The notes beneath the pieces are model-generated. The model did not search any database, was not told the origin of the DNA, and saw nothing but the letters and a program-made list of their open reading frames with translations. A program made the position numbers and the translations under genes. 64,000 nucleotides of DNA from NCBI RefSeq assembly GCF_022846655.1, contig NZ_AP025667.1, positions 5,617,001 through 5,681,000 of the forward strand. The letters are read 5' to 3'. The stretch is from Streptomyces seoulensis. Lineage in GTDB: Bacteria; Actinomycetota; Actinomycetes; Streptomycetales; Streptomycetaceae. Below, piece after piece: positions 25,150-33,929 of the stretch (positions are counted from its first letter, which is position 1; each line of letters starts with the position of its first letter).

Positions 25150-26823
25150 TCAGTTCTGTCCGGACGCCGCCCCCAGCTTCAGCGTGACGGTCCGCTCGGC
25201 ACCGGGGCGGCCCACGGTCAGGCGGAGCCGGTCGCCGGGACGGTGGGCGCGGATCCTGACGATCAGCTCCTCGCCCGAGTGGACGGGGTGGCCGTCGACG
25301 CCGGTGATCAGATCGCCCGGCTTCAGCCCGGCCCGGTCGCCGGGGCCGCCCTTGAGCACGGCGGGGCCGCCCGCGCCGCCCCTGGTGTCGATACGGGCGC
25401 CGTCACCGGAGTAGTCCATGTCGAGGGTCACGCCGATCACGGGGTGGTTCGCGTGCCCGGTGTTGATCAGTTCCTCGGCGACCCGGCGGGCCTGGTTGAC
25501 CGGGATGGCGAAGCCGAGGCCGATGGAGCCGGACTGGCCCTCGGCGGAGTCGGCCTCCCGGCCGGCCGAGCGGATGGCGGAGTTGATGCCGATCACGCGG
25601 GCGTGGGAGTCGAGGAGGGGGCCGCCGGAGTTGCCGGGGTTTATCGGCGCGTCGGTCTGGAGGGCGTCGACATAGCTGACGTCGCTGCCGTCGCCCCTCT
25701 CGCCGCCCGCCGTGATGGGGCGTTCCTTGGCGCTGACGATGCCGGAGGTCACGGTGTTGGCGAGGTCGAAGGGGGCGCCGATGGCCACGACCGGGTCACC
25801 GACCCGTACGCCGTCGGAGTCGCCGAGCGGCAGCGGGGTGAGGCCCTGGACGCCCTTGACCCGGACGACGGCCAGGTCGTAGCCGCTGTCCCGGCCGACG
25901 ACCTCGGCCTCGGCGGTGTCGCCGCTGCTGAAGGTCACGGTGATGTCGCCGCCGGTGGAGGCGGGGGCGACGACGTGGTTGTTGGTGAGGATGTGCCCGC
26001 GGCCGTCGAGCACGAAGCCGGTGCCGGTACCCGCCTCGTCGGCGCCCCGCACGTGCAGGGTGACCACGCTGGGCAGGGCGCGGGCGGCTATCCCGGCCAC
26101 GCTGTCCCGGTCCCGCCCGTCGGGCACGGCACCGGCCTGCGGCAGGCGGACCTCGGTGGTCCCCTCCCGCTCGATCCAGGCCCCGGCGAACCCGCCGATC
26201 CCGCCCGCCAGCAGCGAGATGCCCAGGAAAGCGCCGACGAGCCTCCCCCAGGCCCGCCGATCGCGCGGCGTCCGGGTGAGGGCGACGGCGAGGGGGGCGC
26301 CGGTGTGCTGGAGCGGAGCGCCCTGCTGGGAGGGGGGCGCGGGGTTCCAGGGGTCGTAGCGGGGGGTGGGGGGCGCTGCGGGGTCCTGCGAGGGTGCCGG
26401 GTCCAGGAGGGCGTCCGGGGACCGGGCGGGGGCCGGGACGGTGGGCTCCGGGGCGGCGGGGGCCACGGCTCCGGGGTGGCTCGGCGGGGCGGGGACGGGC
26501 GCCTTGACCGACGGCGTGCCGTGGGCCGGGGTCGCCATGGGGTGCTGGACGGGCGGTGCGGGGGCCCAGGGGCCCGGTCCGCCGTAGGGCGGGGTGCTGT
26601 AGGGGTCGGGGTCGTGCAGCGGCCTGGGGCGCCCGGTGGCGCCTCGGTCCGCACCCGGTTCGGCTCGACGGTCCTCGGCGCTCTCGTCGCCGGGGGCCGT
26701 CCCCTCCGGCACACCGCCCGCCTCGGTCCCGGTCGGGCCGGGAGCAGCCCCCGGCCTGGCCAGTTCGAAGTCGCCGTCGGTCCGGGACGGGGACGGGTCC
26801 GCCGTCGGGTTCCCCTCGTTCAT
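25150..26823 (-). CDS. HtrA/DegP-like membrane serine protease with PDZ
   Basis: 557 residues. A ~210-residue Pro/Gly-rich cytoplasmic N-terminus precedes one transmembrane helix (FLGISLLAGGIGGFAGAWI). The trypsin-like domain has the catalytic triad: His in NNHVVAP, Asp in YDLAVVRVKG, Ser in NPGNSGGPL. A single PDZ domain ends the protein (GDRAGLKPGDLITGVDG). Family role: degradation of damaged envelope proteins and, in some actinobacteria, regulation of the neighbouring anti-sigma/sigma pair. RBS GGGGAG just before the ATG. Gene order sigma, anti-sigma, protease, tatB supports an envelope-stress module. Confidence 0.95.
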   Translation of the reverse strand: MNEGNPTADPSPSRTDGDFELARPGAAPGPTGTEAGGVPEGTAPGDESAEDRRAEPGADRGATGRPRPLHDPDPYSTPPYGGPGPWAPAPPVQHPMATPAHGTPSVKAPVPAPPSHPGAVAPAAPEPTVPAPARSPDALLDPAPSQDPAAPPTPRYDPWNPAPPSQQGAPLQHTGAPLAVALTRTPRDRRAWGRLVGAFLGISLLAGGIGGFAGAWIEREGTTEVRLPQAGAVPDGRDRDSVAGIAARALPSVVTLHVRGADEAGTGTGFVLDGRGHILTNNHVVAPASTGGDITVTFSSGDTAEAEVVGRDSGYDLAVVRVKGVQGLTPLPLGDSDGVRVGDPVVAIGAPFDLANTVTSGIVSAKERPITAGGERGDGSDVSYVDALQTDAPINPGNSGGPLLDSHARVIGINSAIRSAGREADSAEGQSGSIGLGFAIPVNQARRVAEELINTGHANHPVIGVTLDMDYSGDGARIDTRGGAGGPAVLKGGPGDRAGLKPGDLITGVDGHPVHSGEELIVRIRAHRPGDRLRLTVGRPGAERTVTLKLGAASGQN

Positions 26824-26881
26824 GCTCTCCCCAGGGCCGGCCGCGTCCGCGTCGTTCGGCGGGGGTCGCGGCGTGTCGATC

Positions 26882-26914
26882 CCGTGCCCGGCGTCGGTGG
26901 CGCGGCGGGCACGG
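26882..26914 (-). terminator. hairpin between anti-sigma and htrA-like genes
   Basis: Perfect 9-base arms CCGTGCCCG/CGGGCACGG around a 15-base loop in the 141-base gap. No T-run; it may be a partial terminator or a processing hairpin that separates the two transcription units. Confidence 0.45.
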
Positions 26915-26964
26915 CCTCACAGGATTCAACCAGGTCCGCCGGTCCCGCCGCAGGGATCGGGCCG

Positions 26965-27906
26965 TCAGGGTGCCGAGGAGGAAGGGGAGTTCGTCGGCGC
27001 GGCGGCCACGGTGGTCCCGGCGGCCTGTGGTGCGAGGGGCCAGGAGTCCAGGGAGAAGGGGGTGGTCTCGCCGAGCGGGCGTATCAGCGGGGAGACGGCG
27101 GCCGCGCCGGCCATCACCGGCATGGCCAGGTCCCGCGCGGTGTCCTGCACCCGCGCGTCCACCGGGGCCGCAATGCCCGGCAGCAGGGGCGCGGAGGCGG
27201 AGACGGGCGCCGCCGGGGTCCGGTCGGGCGCACCCCCGCCCTGCGCGAGCAGCGGGGCGGCAGAGCGGCGCCGCTGGTTGTCGGGGGCCGCCGTGCCGGT
27301 ACCGGCACCCGTGCCCGTGCCCGTGCCCGCCGAGCGGGACGGGGCGACGTTGCTCCCGGCGCCGGAACCGCCGCGGGCGTCGGCGCTGAGGTCGCCGGGC
27401 AGGGCGGTGGTGACGCCGCCGAGGGCGACGGCGGCGAGGGACACCGCTCCGGCGGCCGCGGCGGCGAACCGCAGCCCGCGCGAGGAGGGCCGGTCGGCGA
27501 CGGGGTGGATACGGAAGCCGCGCTGCTCGGGGGCGTGCGCGGAGGCGGCCGGTACGTAGCCGAACGCGAACCGCTCACCGTCGCCCACGCCGAAGACGCC
27601 CTCGCCGGAGCCGCGGCCGAAGGAGCCGCCGGGGCTCGTGGGGCCGTCGGCGTCGCCGCCGGGGAGGCCCTGGAGGCGGGCGAGGAAGGATTCGGAGGGC
27701 GGGGGCGGGGCGGCCTCCGCGAACACGTTCTTCAGCCGGCGCTGCGCGTCGGCCTCCGCCCGGCACCGGCAGCAGGTGGCCAGGTGGGCGAGGACGCGGT
27801 CGCGCGAATCATGACCCAGTTCTCCGTCCACGAGGGCGGAGAGGCGGTCTCCCAGGTGCTGTTCCGCGAGGTGGGCCTCCGCGGGGTTCGGTCCGGTTCC
27901 ACTCAC
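26965..27906 (-). CDS. zinc-associated anti-sigma factor (RseA-like)
   Basis: 313 residues. N-terminal ZAS domain with the H-x3-C-x2-C motif HLATCCRC (about residues 41-48), which binds the sigma factor and may sense redox through zinc. A central helix ([19 protein letters not shown]) is probably membrane-spanning, and the C-terminal part is Ala/Pro-rich and outside. The GTG at 27906 overlaps the sigma-gene stop (GTGA), so the two are translationally coupled, typical for sigma/anti-sigma pairs. The longer frame upstream is a shadow of the sigma gene. Confidence 0.9.
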   Translation of the reverse strand: MSGTGPNPAEAHLAEQHLGDRLSALVDGELGHDSRDRVLAHLATCCRCRAEADAQRRLKNVFAEAAPPPPSESFLARLQGLPGGDADGPTSPGGSFGRGSGEGVFGVGDGERFAFGYVPAASAHAPEQRGFRIHPVADRPSSRGLRFAAAAAGAVSLAAVALGGVTTALPGDLSADARGGSGAGSNVAPSRSAGTGTGTGAGTGTAAPDNQRRRSAAPLLAQGGGAPDRTPAAPVSASAPLLPGIAAPVDARVQDTARDLAMPVMAGAAAVSPLIRPLGETTPFSLDSWPLAPQAAGTTVAAAPTNSPSSSAP

Positions 27907-28685
27907 GCGGGTGTGCCCCCTCCTCCCAGCGCGGGCACCCGAGGCATGAACGAACGGCGCTCGGCCTTGCGGGCCTCGGGAGAGCGGTGGGCGAGAGCCT
28001 TGCGGAGCTGCGAACGGCCCCGGTGGATACGGGAGCGGACGGTGCCGAGCTTGACGCCGAGGGTCGCGGCGATCTCCTCGTACGACAGGCCCTCGATGTC
28101 GCACAGCACCACGGCGGCGCGGAACTCCGGCGCGAGGGTGTCCAGGGCCTGCTGGACGTCGGCGTCGAAATGGGCGTCGTTGAAGACCTGCTGCGGGGAG
28201 GGCTCGCGGCTGGGCAGGCGCTCGGCCGCGTCGTCGCCCAGGGCGTCGAAGCGGATGCGCTGCTTGCGGCGGACCATGTCCAGGAACAGGTTGGTGGTGA
28301 TGCGGTGCAGCCAGCCCTCGAAGGTGCCCGGCGAGTACGTCGACAGCGAGCGGAAGACACGGACGAAGACCTCCTGGGTGAGGTCCTCGGCGTCGTGCTG
28401 GTTGCCCGTCAGGCGGTAGGCGAGGCGGTAGACGCGGCCGCTGTGGGTGCTGACGATCTCCTCCCAGGTGGGCGGAGTCCACGCCTGTCCGTCCGCGTCG
28501 GTGGCGAAGGTCGCGGTCTGGGCCTCGCCTGCGGCGGAACCGGCGGCGTGGTGGTCAGCAGCGGTGTCGGTCACGGATTTCGGCCTGCCCGACCCGAGGA
28601 AGCGCCGCAGCACTCCAGCCCGGTCCTCGGGTGCGGCCGCACCTCCCCTGTCGGCTCTGGTGGTGTCCAGTGGAGCCCCTACCAT
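27903..28685 (-). CDS. ECF RNA polymerase sigma factor, mycobacterial SigE-like
   Basis: 260 residues. Region 2 is clear ([20 protein letters not shown], then [20 protein letters not shown]) and region 4 has the helix-turn-helix ([36 protein letters not shown]). Gene order with the ZAS anti-sigma, HtrA-like protease, tatB and mrp matches the sigE locus of mycobacteria as I remember it, so a cell-envelope stress role is likely. Start chosen at ATG 28685 (MVGAPLD), which has RBS CGAGGTG; the open frame to 28790 runs over the promoter region. Probably released when the anti-sigma is inactivated. Confidence 0.93.
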   Translation of the reverse strand: MVGAPLDTTRADRGGAAAPEDRAGVLRRFLGSGRPKSVTDTAADHHAAGSAAGEAQTATFATDADGQAWTPPTWEEIVSTHSGRVYRLAYRLTGNQHDAEDLTQEVFVRVFRSLSTYSPGTFEGWLHRITTNLFLDMVRRKQRIRFDALGDDAAERLPSREPSPQQVFNDAHFDADVQQALDTLAPEFRAAVVLCDIEGLSYEEIAATLGVKLGTVRSRIHRGRSQLRKALAHRSPEARKAERRSFMPRVPALGGGGTPA

Positions 28686-28924
28686 AGCCACCTCGCCCGT
28701 TAGCTCCGGATAAGCGGTTTTACGAAAATTTGACACCCGCTGACCCGGCTCATCCGTCCGCGTCAGCATGTGCGCCGCACCCTGAGTCACCCCTCACCCC
28801 CCGTCCCGTACCCGCCGCGCGGTCCGCACGTCGGCTCTCCTCTGTGAACGCTCGGTCCCATCAGCGGGTTCCCGGCGCAACGGATACAGTCACGCCGAGG
28901 CAATCACGGGGACAGGAGAGGGTC

Positions 28925-29557
28925 ATTACCGGCAACCGGCAGACGAGCTGGGCGTTCGCCGACGCCTTTGTCGCCGAGGACGAAGCACTGCGCTGGGCCC
29001 GCGACCGTGCCCGCGACGCGGGACTGCGCTCGGTGGCCCCCAGCACGGGTGCCGCACTGCGACTGCTCGCCGCCTCCGTGGACGCCAAGGCCGTCGCGGA
29101 GATCGGTACCGGCTGCGGGGTGTCCGGAATCCACCTGCTGCACGGAATGCGCCCCGACGGGGTCCTGACCACCGTCGATCCGGAGCCGGAGCACCAGCAG
29201 TTCGCCCGGCAGGCGTTCCGCGCCTGCGGCTTCGCCAGCAACCGGGCCCGGTTCATCCCGGGCCCCGCCCTCGACGTCCTGCCCCGCCTCGCCGACTCGG
29301 GCTACGACCTGGTCTTCTGCGACGGTGACCGGCTGGAGTACTCGGACTACCTCGCTGAATCGTTGCGCCTGCTGAGACCCGGCGGGCTGGTGGTCTTCGA
29401 GGGTGTCTTCGCCAGCGGCCGCACGGTCGACTCCGGCCCGCAGCCCACCGAGGTGGTCCGGCTGCGCGAACTGCTGCGCACGGTGCGCGAGAGCCCGGAG
29501 CTGGTGACCTCGCTCCTGCCGGTGGGCGACGGCCTGCTCTGCGCCGTCAAGCGCTGA
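28925..29557 (+). CDS. O-methyltransferase, SAM-dependent, likely ATT start
   Basis: About 210 residues, class I methyltransferase: AEIGTGCGVSGIHLLHGM (SAM-binding motif I), LTTVDPEPEH, DLVFCDGDR and LLRPGGLVVFEGVF. It resembles the catechol-type O-methyltransferase found beside sigE in mycobacteria. The natural protein probably begins ITGNRQTSWAFADAF: an ATT at 28925 follows the RBS AGGAG (28914-28918) by six bases, while no ATG/GTG/TTG lies within 80 bases upstream; the nearest in-frame start is GTG 28844 without an RBS. Divergent from the sigma-factor gene, 239 bases apart. Confidence 0.88.
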   Translation: MTGNRQTSWAFADAFVAEDEALRWARDRARDAGLRSVAPSTGAALRLLAASVDAKAVAEIGTGCGVSGIHLLHGMRPDGVLTTVDPEPEHQQFARQAFRACGFASNRARFIPGPALDVLPRLADSGYDLVFCDGDRLEYSDYLAESLRLLRPGGLVVFEGVFASGRTVDSGPQPTEVVRLRELLRTVRESPELVTSLLPVGDGLLCAVKR

Positions 29558-29599
29558 CCCCGCCGCACCCCGAGACCGCCGGAAAGAGCACCGGACACG

Positions 29600-29636
29600 C
29601 GACTGCCCCGGCACCTCGCGGGTACCGGGGCAGTCG
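29600..29636. terminator. bidirectional terminator, methyltransferase/DUF3117
   Basis: Perfect 12-base stem CGACTGCCCCGG/CCGGGGCAGTCG with a 13-base loop between convergent genes. Confidence 0.85.
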
Positions 29637-29657
29637 GAAGGAAAAGATCGCGGCGCG

Positions 29658-29825
29658 TCAGACGACGACCTTCTTCAGGGCGTCACCCAGTGCTTCTGCC
29701 TCGTCGGGGGTCAGCTCGACGACGAGTCGACCGCCGCCTTCGAGCGGAACGCGCATGACGATGCCCCGCCCCTCCTTGGTCACCTCGAGCGGGCCATCAC
29801 CCGTCCGCGGCTTCATGGCCGCCAT
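29658..29825 (-). CDS. DUF3117 family protein
   Basis: 55-residue protein (MAAMKPRTGDGPLEVTKEGR ... DALKKVVV), a highly conserved actinobacterial family, DUF3117, of unknown function; it appears in the same neighbourhood in mycobacteria. The RBS GGAAGGGG lies about 10 bases upstream of the ATG. Convergent with the methyltransferase gene. Confidence 0.92.
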   Translation of the reverse strand: MAAMKPRTGDGPLEVTKEGRGIVMRVPLEGGGRLVVELTPDEAEALGDALKKVVV

Positions 29826-30199
29826 GCTCGTACCCCTTCCTGAAACCAGGCTCATCGTCTGCCGACGACCCCACGGAGGGCACCCGCGGTCCAGGAGGGA
29901 CGCGCGACACCGGCATCGAACACATTGCTTCCAAGCCATTATCCCGCATCTCAGGACCCGATGACCAACATCGGTCCGCATCGCTTGGGACACGCGCACG
30001 AGCAAAACCACTCAATTCGGGGATGTGCCTGCGATACTGCGCCACCCTCGGCACACTCCTCGGCCACCTCCGTAGTGGTTTTGTTAGACGCAGGTCACAC
30101 GTCCGGTGCGCGTGAAGGGCCAGGATCTCCGCCATGCTGTCCCCGGACAGCGGCGTACCGACCGGTACGTCGTCAGCCGCGAAACGGAGGGGACGCGCC
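29826..30199. promoter_or_regulatory. intergenic region with DUF3117 promoter
   Basis: 374 bases between divergent genes, no gene seen. On the minus strand a good -10 GATAAT (29938-29943) with TTGGTC 19 bases upstream (29963-29968) is a candidate promoter for DUF3117, with a leader of about 105 bases. On the plus strand only the RBS of the crotonase gene (CGGAGGGG) is recognisable. Confidence 0.45.
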
Positions 30200-31006
30200 A
30201 TGGCCGACACCGTGCTCCACGAGGTGAACGACGGGCTCGCCACGATCACGCTGAACCGCCCCGAGGCGATGAACGCGCTGGACATCGCCACCAAGAACGC
30301 CCTGCGCGAGGCCGTCGAGGCCGCGGCGGCGGACGACTCGGTACGGGCGATCCTGCTGACCGCTGCGGGCGAGCGGGCGTTCTGCGTGGGCCAGGACCTC
30401 AAGGAGCACATCGGGCTGCTCGCCGCCGACCGGCAGGGCGAGGGCGGCGGGAAGACGATGAGCACCGTCAAGGAGCACTACAACCCGATCGCGCGGGCGC
30501 TGGCCGGAGCGAAGAAGCCGGTGATCGCCGCGGTCAACGGCGTGGCGGCCGGGGCGGGCTTCGGCTTCGCGCTCCTCGCCGACTACCGGCTGGTGGCGGA
30601 CACGGCCGCCTTCAACACCTCGTTCGCGGGCGTGGCGCTCAGCGCGGACTCCGGAATCTCCTGGACGCTGCCCCGCGTGGTCGGGCCGGGCCGCGCCGCC
30701 GACCTGCTGCTCTTCCCGCGCACCGTCGGCGCCCAGGAGGCGCTGGAGCTGGGCATCGCCAACCGCGTCGTCCCGGCCGCCGAACTGCGCGCCGAGGCGG
30801 AGAGGACGGCGCGCGCGCTGGCCGAGGGGCCGACCGTGGCGTACGCGGCGATCAAGGAGGCGGTGGCCTACGGGCTGACGCACTCGCTCGACGAGTCGCT
30901 GGAGAAGGAGGACGAACTCCAGACCCGCGCGGGCACCTCCGAGGACCACACCATCGCCGTACAGGCGTTCGTCAACAAGGAGAAGCCCAAGTACCTGGGC
31001 CGCTGA
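30200..31006 (+). CDS. enoyl-CoA hydratase/isomerase (crotonase), PaaG-like
   Basis: 268 residues. Crotonase features: RAFCVGQDLKEH (oxyanion hole), AAVNGVAAGAGFGFALLADY (second oxyanion Gly and CoA pocket) and DSGISWTLPRVVG. The DSG-x-W-x-LPR form is typical of PaaG, 2-(1,2-epoxy-dihydrophenyl)acetyl-CoA isomerase, in which the hydratase glutamates are absent; yet no paa cluster is near, so substrate is open. ATG at 30200 follows CGGAGGGG; the upstream frame extension has no RBS. It converges on the tag gene. Confidence 0.88.
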   Translation: MADTVLHEVNDGLATITLNRPEAMNALDIATKNALREAVEAAAADDSVRAILLTAAGERAFCVGQDLKEHIGLLAADRQGEGGGKTMSTVKEHYNPIARALAGAKKPVIAAVNGVAAGAGFGFALLADYRLVADTAAFNTSFAGVALSADSGISWTLPRVVGPGRAADLLLFPRTVGAQEALELGIANRVVPAAELRAEAERTARALAEGPTVAYAAIKEAVAYGLTHSLDESLEKEDELQTRAGTSEDHTIAVQAFVNKEKPKYLGR

Positions 31007-31059
31007 ACTCCGCGGACGGCCGGGCGTGGCGGACCGGGCCCCGCGCCGGCCGGCCGCCG

Positions 31060-31656
31060 TCAGACGCGCGCGGCGGCACCCCGGCTGACGCAGGCTTCGA
31101 GGTGGTCGTCCACCAGGCCGCACGCCTGCATCAGCGCGTAGGCAGTGGTGGGGCCGACGAACCTGAGGCCCCGCTTCTTCAGCGCCTTGGACAGCGCGGT
31201 GGACTCCGGGGTCACGGCGGGCACGTCGGCCAGCACCTTCGGGACCGCGCGTGCGGCCGCGTCGGGGGCGTGGGACCAGATCAGCTCGTCCAGCTCGCCC
31301 TCGGACCACCCGGCGAGCACGCGCGCGTTGGCGAGCGTGGCGTCGACCTTGGCGCGGTTGCGGATGATGCCCGGATCGGCGAGGAGACGCTCGCGGTCCT
31401 CGTCGGTGAAGGCGGCGACCTTCTCGATCCGGAAGTCGGCGAACGCGGTCCGGAACGTGGGCCGGCGGCGCAGGATCGTGATCCAGGACAGGCCCGACTG
31501 GAACGCCTCCAGGCTGAGCCGTTCGAACAGGGCGTCGTCCCCGTGCACCGGGCGGCCCCACTCGTCGTCGTGGTACGAGACGTAGTCCTCGGTGGACAGC
31601 GCCCAGGGGCAGCGCAGCGCGCCGTCCGACCCGGCGAGGGCATCCCCGGTGCTCAT
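31060..31656 (-). CDS. tag: DNA-3-methyladenine glycosylase I
   Basis: 198 residues. Starts with the Tag signature CPWALSTEDYVSYHDDEWG and continues with FERLSLEAFQSGLSWITIL (base-recognition pocket), RRRPTFRTAFADF and FVGPTTAYALMQACGLVDDH; the Cys/His zinc ligands are in place. It excises 3-methyladenine from alkylated DNA. The ATG overlaps the stop of the DivIVA-like gene (ATGA) and has RBS GGGGAGGA, so it is co-translated with that gene. Confidence 0.95.
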   Translation of the reverse strand: MSTGDALAGSDGALRCPWALSTEDYVSYHDDEWGRPVHGDDALFERLSLEAFQSGLSWITILRRRPTFRTAFADFRIEKVAAFTDEDRERLLADPGIIRNRAKVDATLANARVLAGWSEGELDELIWSHAPDAAARAVPKVLADVPAVTPESTALSKALKKRGLRFVGPTTAYALMQACGLVDDHLEACVSRGAAARV

Positions 31657-32000
31657 CGGCCGTCCTCCCCGCCGGGCTCGTCCGGCCGGGGGTGGGCGGC
31701 GCGGGCACCGGCCAGCGCGGTCTGGAGGTCCGCGATCCGGGCGTCCCGCTCGCCGAGTTCGGCGGCGAGGCGGCTGAGCGCCTCGTCGACGTCGGCCATG
31801 CGGTAGCCGCGCGCGGCGAGGGGGAAGCGCAGGCTCTCCACGTCGGTGCCGTGCAGCGGGCGGTCCGCGGGCAGCGGGTCCTGGAGCCGCTCGGGCGCGG
31901 CGTCCTGGAGCGGGGCGCTCTCGCCGCCGCCCACCACGGCGAGTGTCACCGCGCCGACCACGACGGCCAGCGCGAGGACCAGGAACAAGAACATCAGCAT
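31653..32000 (-). CDS. membrane protein with DivIVA-like motif
   Basis: 115 residues: one N-terminal transmembrane helix (LFLVLALAVVVGAVTLAVV) then a cytoplasmic segment with the DivIVA N-terminal motif LRFPLAARGYRMADVDEALS (about 57-76) and a short coiled coil. DivIVA-type motifs bind curved membranes at poles or septa, so it may act in polar growth; the role is inferred. Overlaps tag by 4 bases. A similar DivIVA-like gene lies between folP2 and tag in mycobacteria. Confidence 0.82.
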   Translation of the reverse strand: MLMFLFLVLALAVVVGAVTLAVVGGGESAPLQDAAPERLQDPLPADRPLHGTDVESLRFPLAARGYRMADVDEALSRLAAELGERDARIADLQTALAGARAAHPRPDEPGGEDGR

Positions 32001-32155
32001 CGCCAGGGTTCCCCAAGCTCGATGTGCCGGACGTCAGGTCTTCGCGACCTCGTGCCGGAAGCCGGATGTGTCTGGGTCCGATCGTGCCATGCGAGGCTGA
32101 CAGTCCGGGCCCTCAGGGCACCGGACGTCCGAGGTACGAGGAGAGGTCACAGGGG

Positions 32156-33016
32156 ATGCTCAGGCTGGGCAAGCGGGAATTCGGGGCGCACGAACCGGTG
32201 GTCATGGCGATCGTGAACCGGACCCCTGACTCCTTCTACGACCGGGGCGCGACGTTCGCCGACGAGCCGGCCCTCGCGCGCGTGGAGCGGGCGGTGGCCG
32301 AGGGCGCGGCCATCGTGGACATCGGCGGGGTGAAGGCCGGGCCGGGCGAGGAGGTCACCGCCGAGGAGGAGGCCCGGCGCACGGTCGGCTTCGTGGCGGA
32401 GGTCCGGCGCCGCTTCCCCGACGTGATCATCAGCGTGGACACCTGGCGGGCCGAGGTCGGCGCGGCGGTGTGCGAGGCGGGCGCGGACCTGCTGAACGAC
32501 GCGTGGGGCGGCGTGGACCCCGCTCTGGCGGAGGTCGCCGCGCGCTACGGGGTGGGCCTGGTGTGCACGCACGCCGGGGGCGCGGAGCCCCGTACGCGAC
32601 CGCACCGGGTCGCCTACGACGACGTGATGGCCGACATCCTGGACGTGACCGTGGGGCTGGCCGAGCGTGCGGTGGCGCTGGGGGTGCCGCGCGAGTCGGT
32701 GCTGATCGATCCGGGGCACGACTTCAACAAGAACACCCGGCACAGTCTGGAGGCGACCCGGCGGCTGGACGAGATGGTGGCGACGGGCTGGCCGGTGCTG
32801 GTGTCGCTGTCCAACAAGGACTTCGTCGGGGAGACGCTGGACCGGCCGGTGAAGGAGCGGCTGATCGGCACGCTGGCCACCACGGCGGTGTCGGCGTGGC
32901 TCGGGGCGCAGGTGTACCGGGTGCACGAGGTCGCGGAGACCCGGCAGGTGCTGGACATGGTGGCGTCGATCGCGGGCCACCGGCCCCCGGCGACCGCCCG
33001 GCGGGGCCTGGCCTGA
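32156..33016 (+). CDS. dihydropteroate synthase-like protein (FolP2 type)
   Basis: 286 residues, TIM-barrel of the DHPS family: VMAIVNRTPDSFYDRG, VDIGGVKAGPGE, ISVDTWRAEV, LIDPGHDFNKNT and VSLSNKDF. Standard DHPS has VDIGGESTRPG in the second loop, where this has VDIGGVKAGPG, so the pABA-loop motif (STRPG) is missing. In mycobacteria the second copy, FolP2, has this kind of change and lacks DHPS activity, and it sits in the same gene order. Thus a function other than folate synthesis is likely. ATG with RBS GAGGAGAGG. Divergent from the DivIVA-like gene. Confidence 0.88.
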   Translation: MLRLGKREFGAHEPVVMAIVNRTPDSFYDRGATFADEPALARVERAVAEGAAIVDIGGVKAGPGEEVTAEEEARRTVGFVAEVRRRFPDVIISVDTWRAEVGAAVCEAGADLLNDAWGGVDPALAEVAARYGVGLVCTHAGGAEPRTRPHRVAYDDVMADILDVTVGLAERAVALGVPRESVLIDPGHDFNKNTRHSLEATRRLDEMVATGWPVLVSLSNKDFVGETLDRPVKERLIGTLATTAVSAWLGAQVYRVHEVAETRQVLDMVASIAGHRPPATARRGLA

Positions 33017-33023
33017 GCGGCTT

Positions 33024-33060
33024 CTCCCCAGGGACGGCACCGCGGGCCGCCCCTGGGGAG
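33024..33060. terminator. bidirectional terminator, folP2-like/LOG genes
   Basis: Perfect 10-base stem CTCCCCAGGG/CCCTGGGGAG with a 17-base loop between convergent genes. Confidence 0.78.
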
Positions 33061-33064
33061 GGGT

Positions 33065-33823
33065 TCAGCGGGCCGCCTCCTTGGAGACCAGGGCGACCGC
33101 CTCGTCCACGTCGTCCGTGACGTGGAACAGCATCAGGTCCTTCTCGGACGCCTTCCCCTGGGCGACCAGCGTGCCCCGCAGCCAGTCCATGAGCCCGCCC
33201 CAGTACTCGCTGCCGAACAGCACGATCGGGAAGCGGGTCACCTTCTGGGTCTGCACCAGGGTGAGCGCCTCGAACAGCTCGTCCAGGGTGCCGAGCCCGC
33301 CGGGCAGGACGACGAAGCCCTGCGCGTACTTCACGAACATCATCTTGCGGACGAAGAAGTACCTGAAGTTCAGGCCGATGTCGACGTACTGGTTCAGCCC
33401 CTGCTCGAAGGGCAGCTCGATGCCGAGGCCGATCGAGAGGCCGCCCGCCTCCAGCGCGCCCTTGTTGGCCGCCTCCATGGCGCCGGGACCACCGCCGGTG
33501 ATCACCGCCCAGCCGGCCTCGACCAGACCGCGCCCGAGCCGCACACCCGCCTCGTACTCGGGCGAGTCGACCGGGGTCCGCGCCGAGCCGAACACGCTGA
33601 TCGCGGGCGGGATCTCGGCGAGGGTGCCGAAGCCCTCGATGAACTCCGACTGGATGCGCAGCACCCGCCAGGGGTCGGTGTGCACCCAGTCGGTGGGTGC
33701 ACGCTCGTCCAGCAGCCGCTGGTCGGTGGTGCTGGACTGGACCTGGTCCCGTCGCCGGAGCACCGGGCCGAGACGCTGCTCGTCCGGTGGGCGCTTCTTC
33801 CCCTCGGGGTTTCCGGTAGCCAT
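33065..33823 (-). CDS. LOG family protein (TIGR00730)
   Basis: 252 residues with the LOG signature PGGLGTLDELFEAL and the preceding VITGGGPGAMEAANKGA nucleotide-binding loop. LOG proteins hydrolyse nucleoside 5'-monophosphates at the N-glycosidic bond (cytokinin-activating type) and were often mis-called lysine decarboxylases. RBS GGAGGG before ATG 33823 (MATGNPEG). The preceding 50 residues are charged and probably flexible. It follows dapE in the same direction. Confidence 0.9.
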   Translation of the reverse strand: MATGNPEGKKRPPDEQRLGPVLRRRDQVQSSTTDQRLLDERAPTDWVHTDPWRVLRIQSEFIEGFGTLAEIPPAISVFGSARTPVDSPEYEAGVRLGRGLVEAGWAVITGGGPGAMEAANKGALEAGGLSIGLGIELPFEQGLNQYVDIGLNFRYFFVRKMMFVKYAQGFVVLPGGLGTLDELFEALTLVQTQKVTRFPIVLFGSEYWGGLMDWLRGTLVAQGKASEKDLMLFHVTDDVDEAVALVSKEAAR

Positions 33824-33929
33824 GTGCGCTCCCTCCGCTTGCCGGTAGTTCGTCCTCAGCCTAGATCCGCATCCGTTACGGAGGGGGGACGTGAGCATGT
33901 CCGGAACGCGGCGCCGCGTGGTGCGGGCG

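Noticed and set aside
24745..28419. 1224-codon open frame on the plus strand
   Set aside because: It runs antisense to tatB, the HtrA-like gene, the anti-sigma and the sigma gene, whose products are clear families. The predicted protein is Gly/Arg/Val-rich low complexity, as expected for the shadow frame in GC-rich DNA.
28686..28790. N-terminal extension of the sigma factor to 28790
   Set aside because: The extra 35 residues cover the divergent promoter region and lack an RBS, while ATG 28685 has one.
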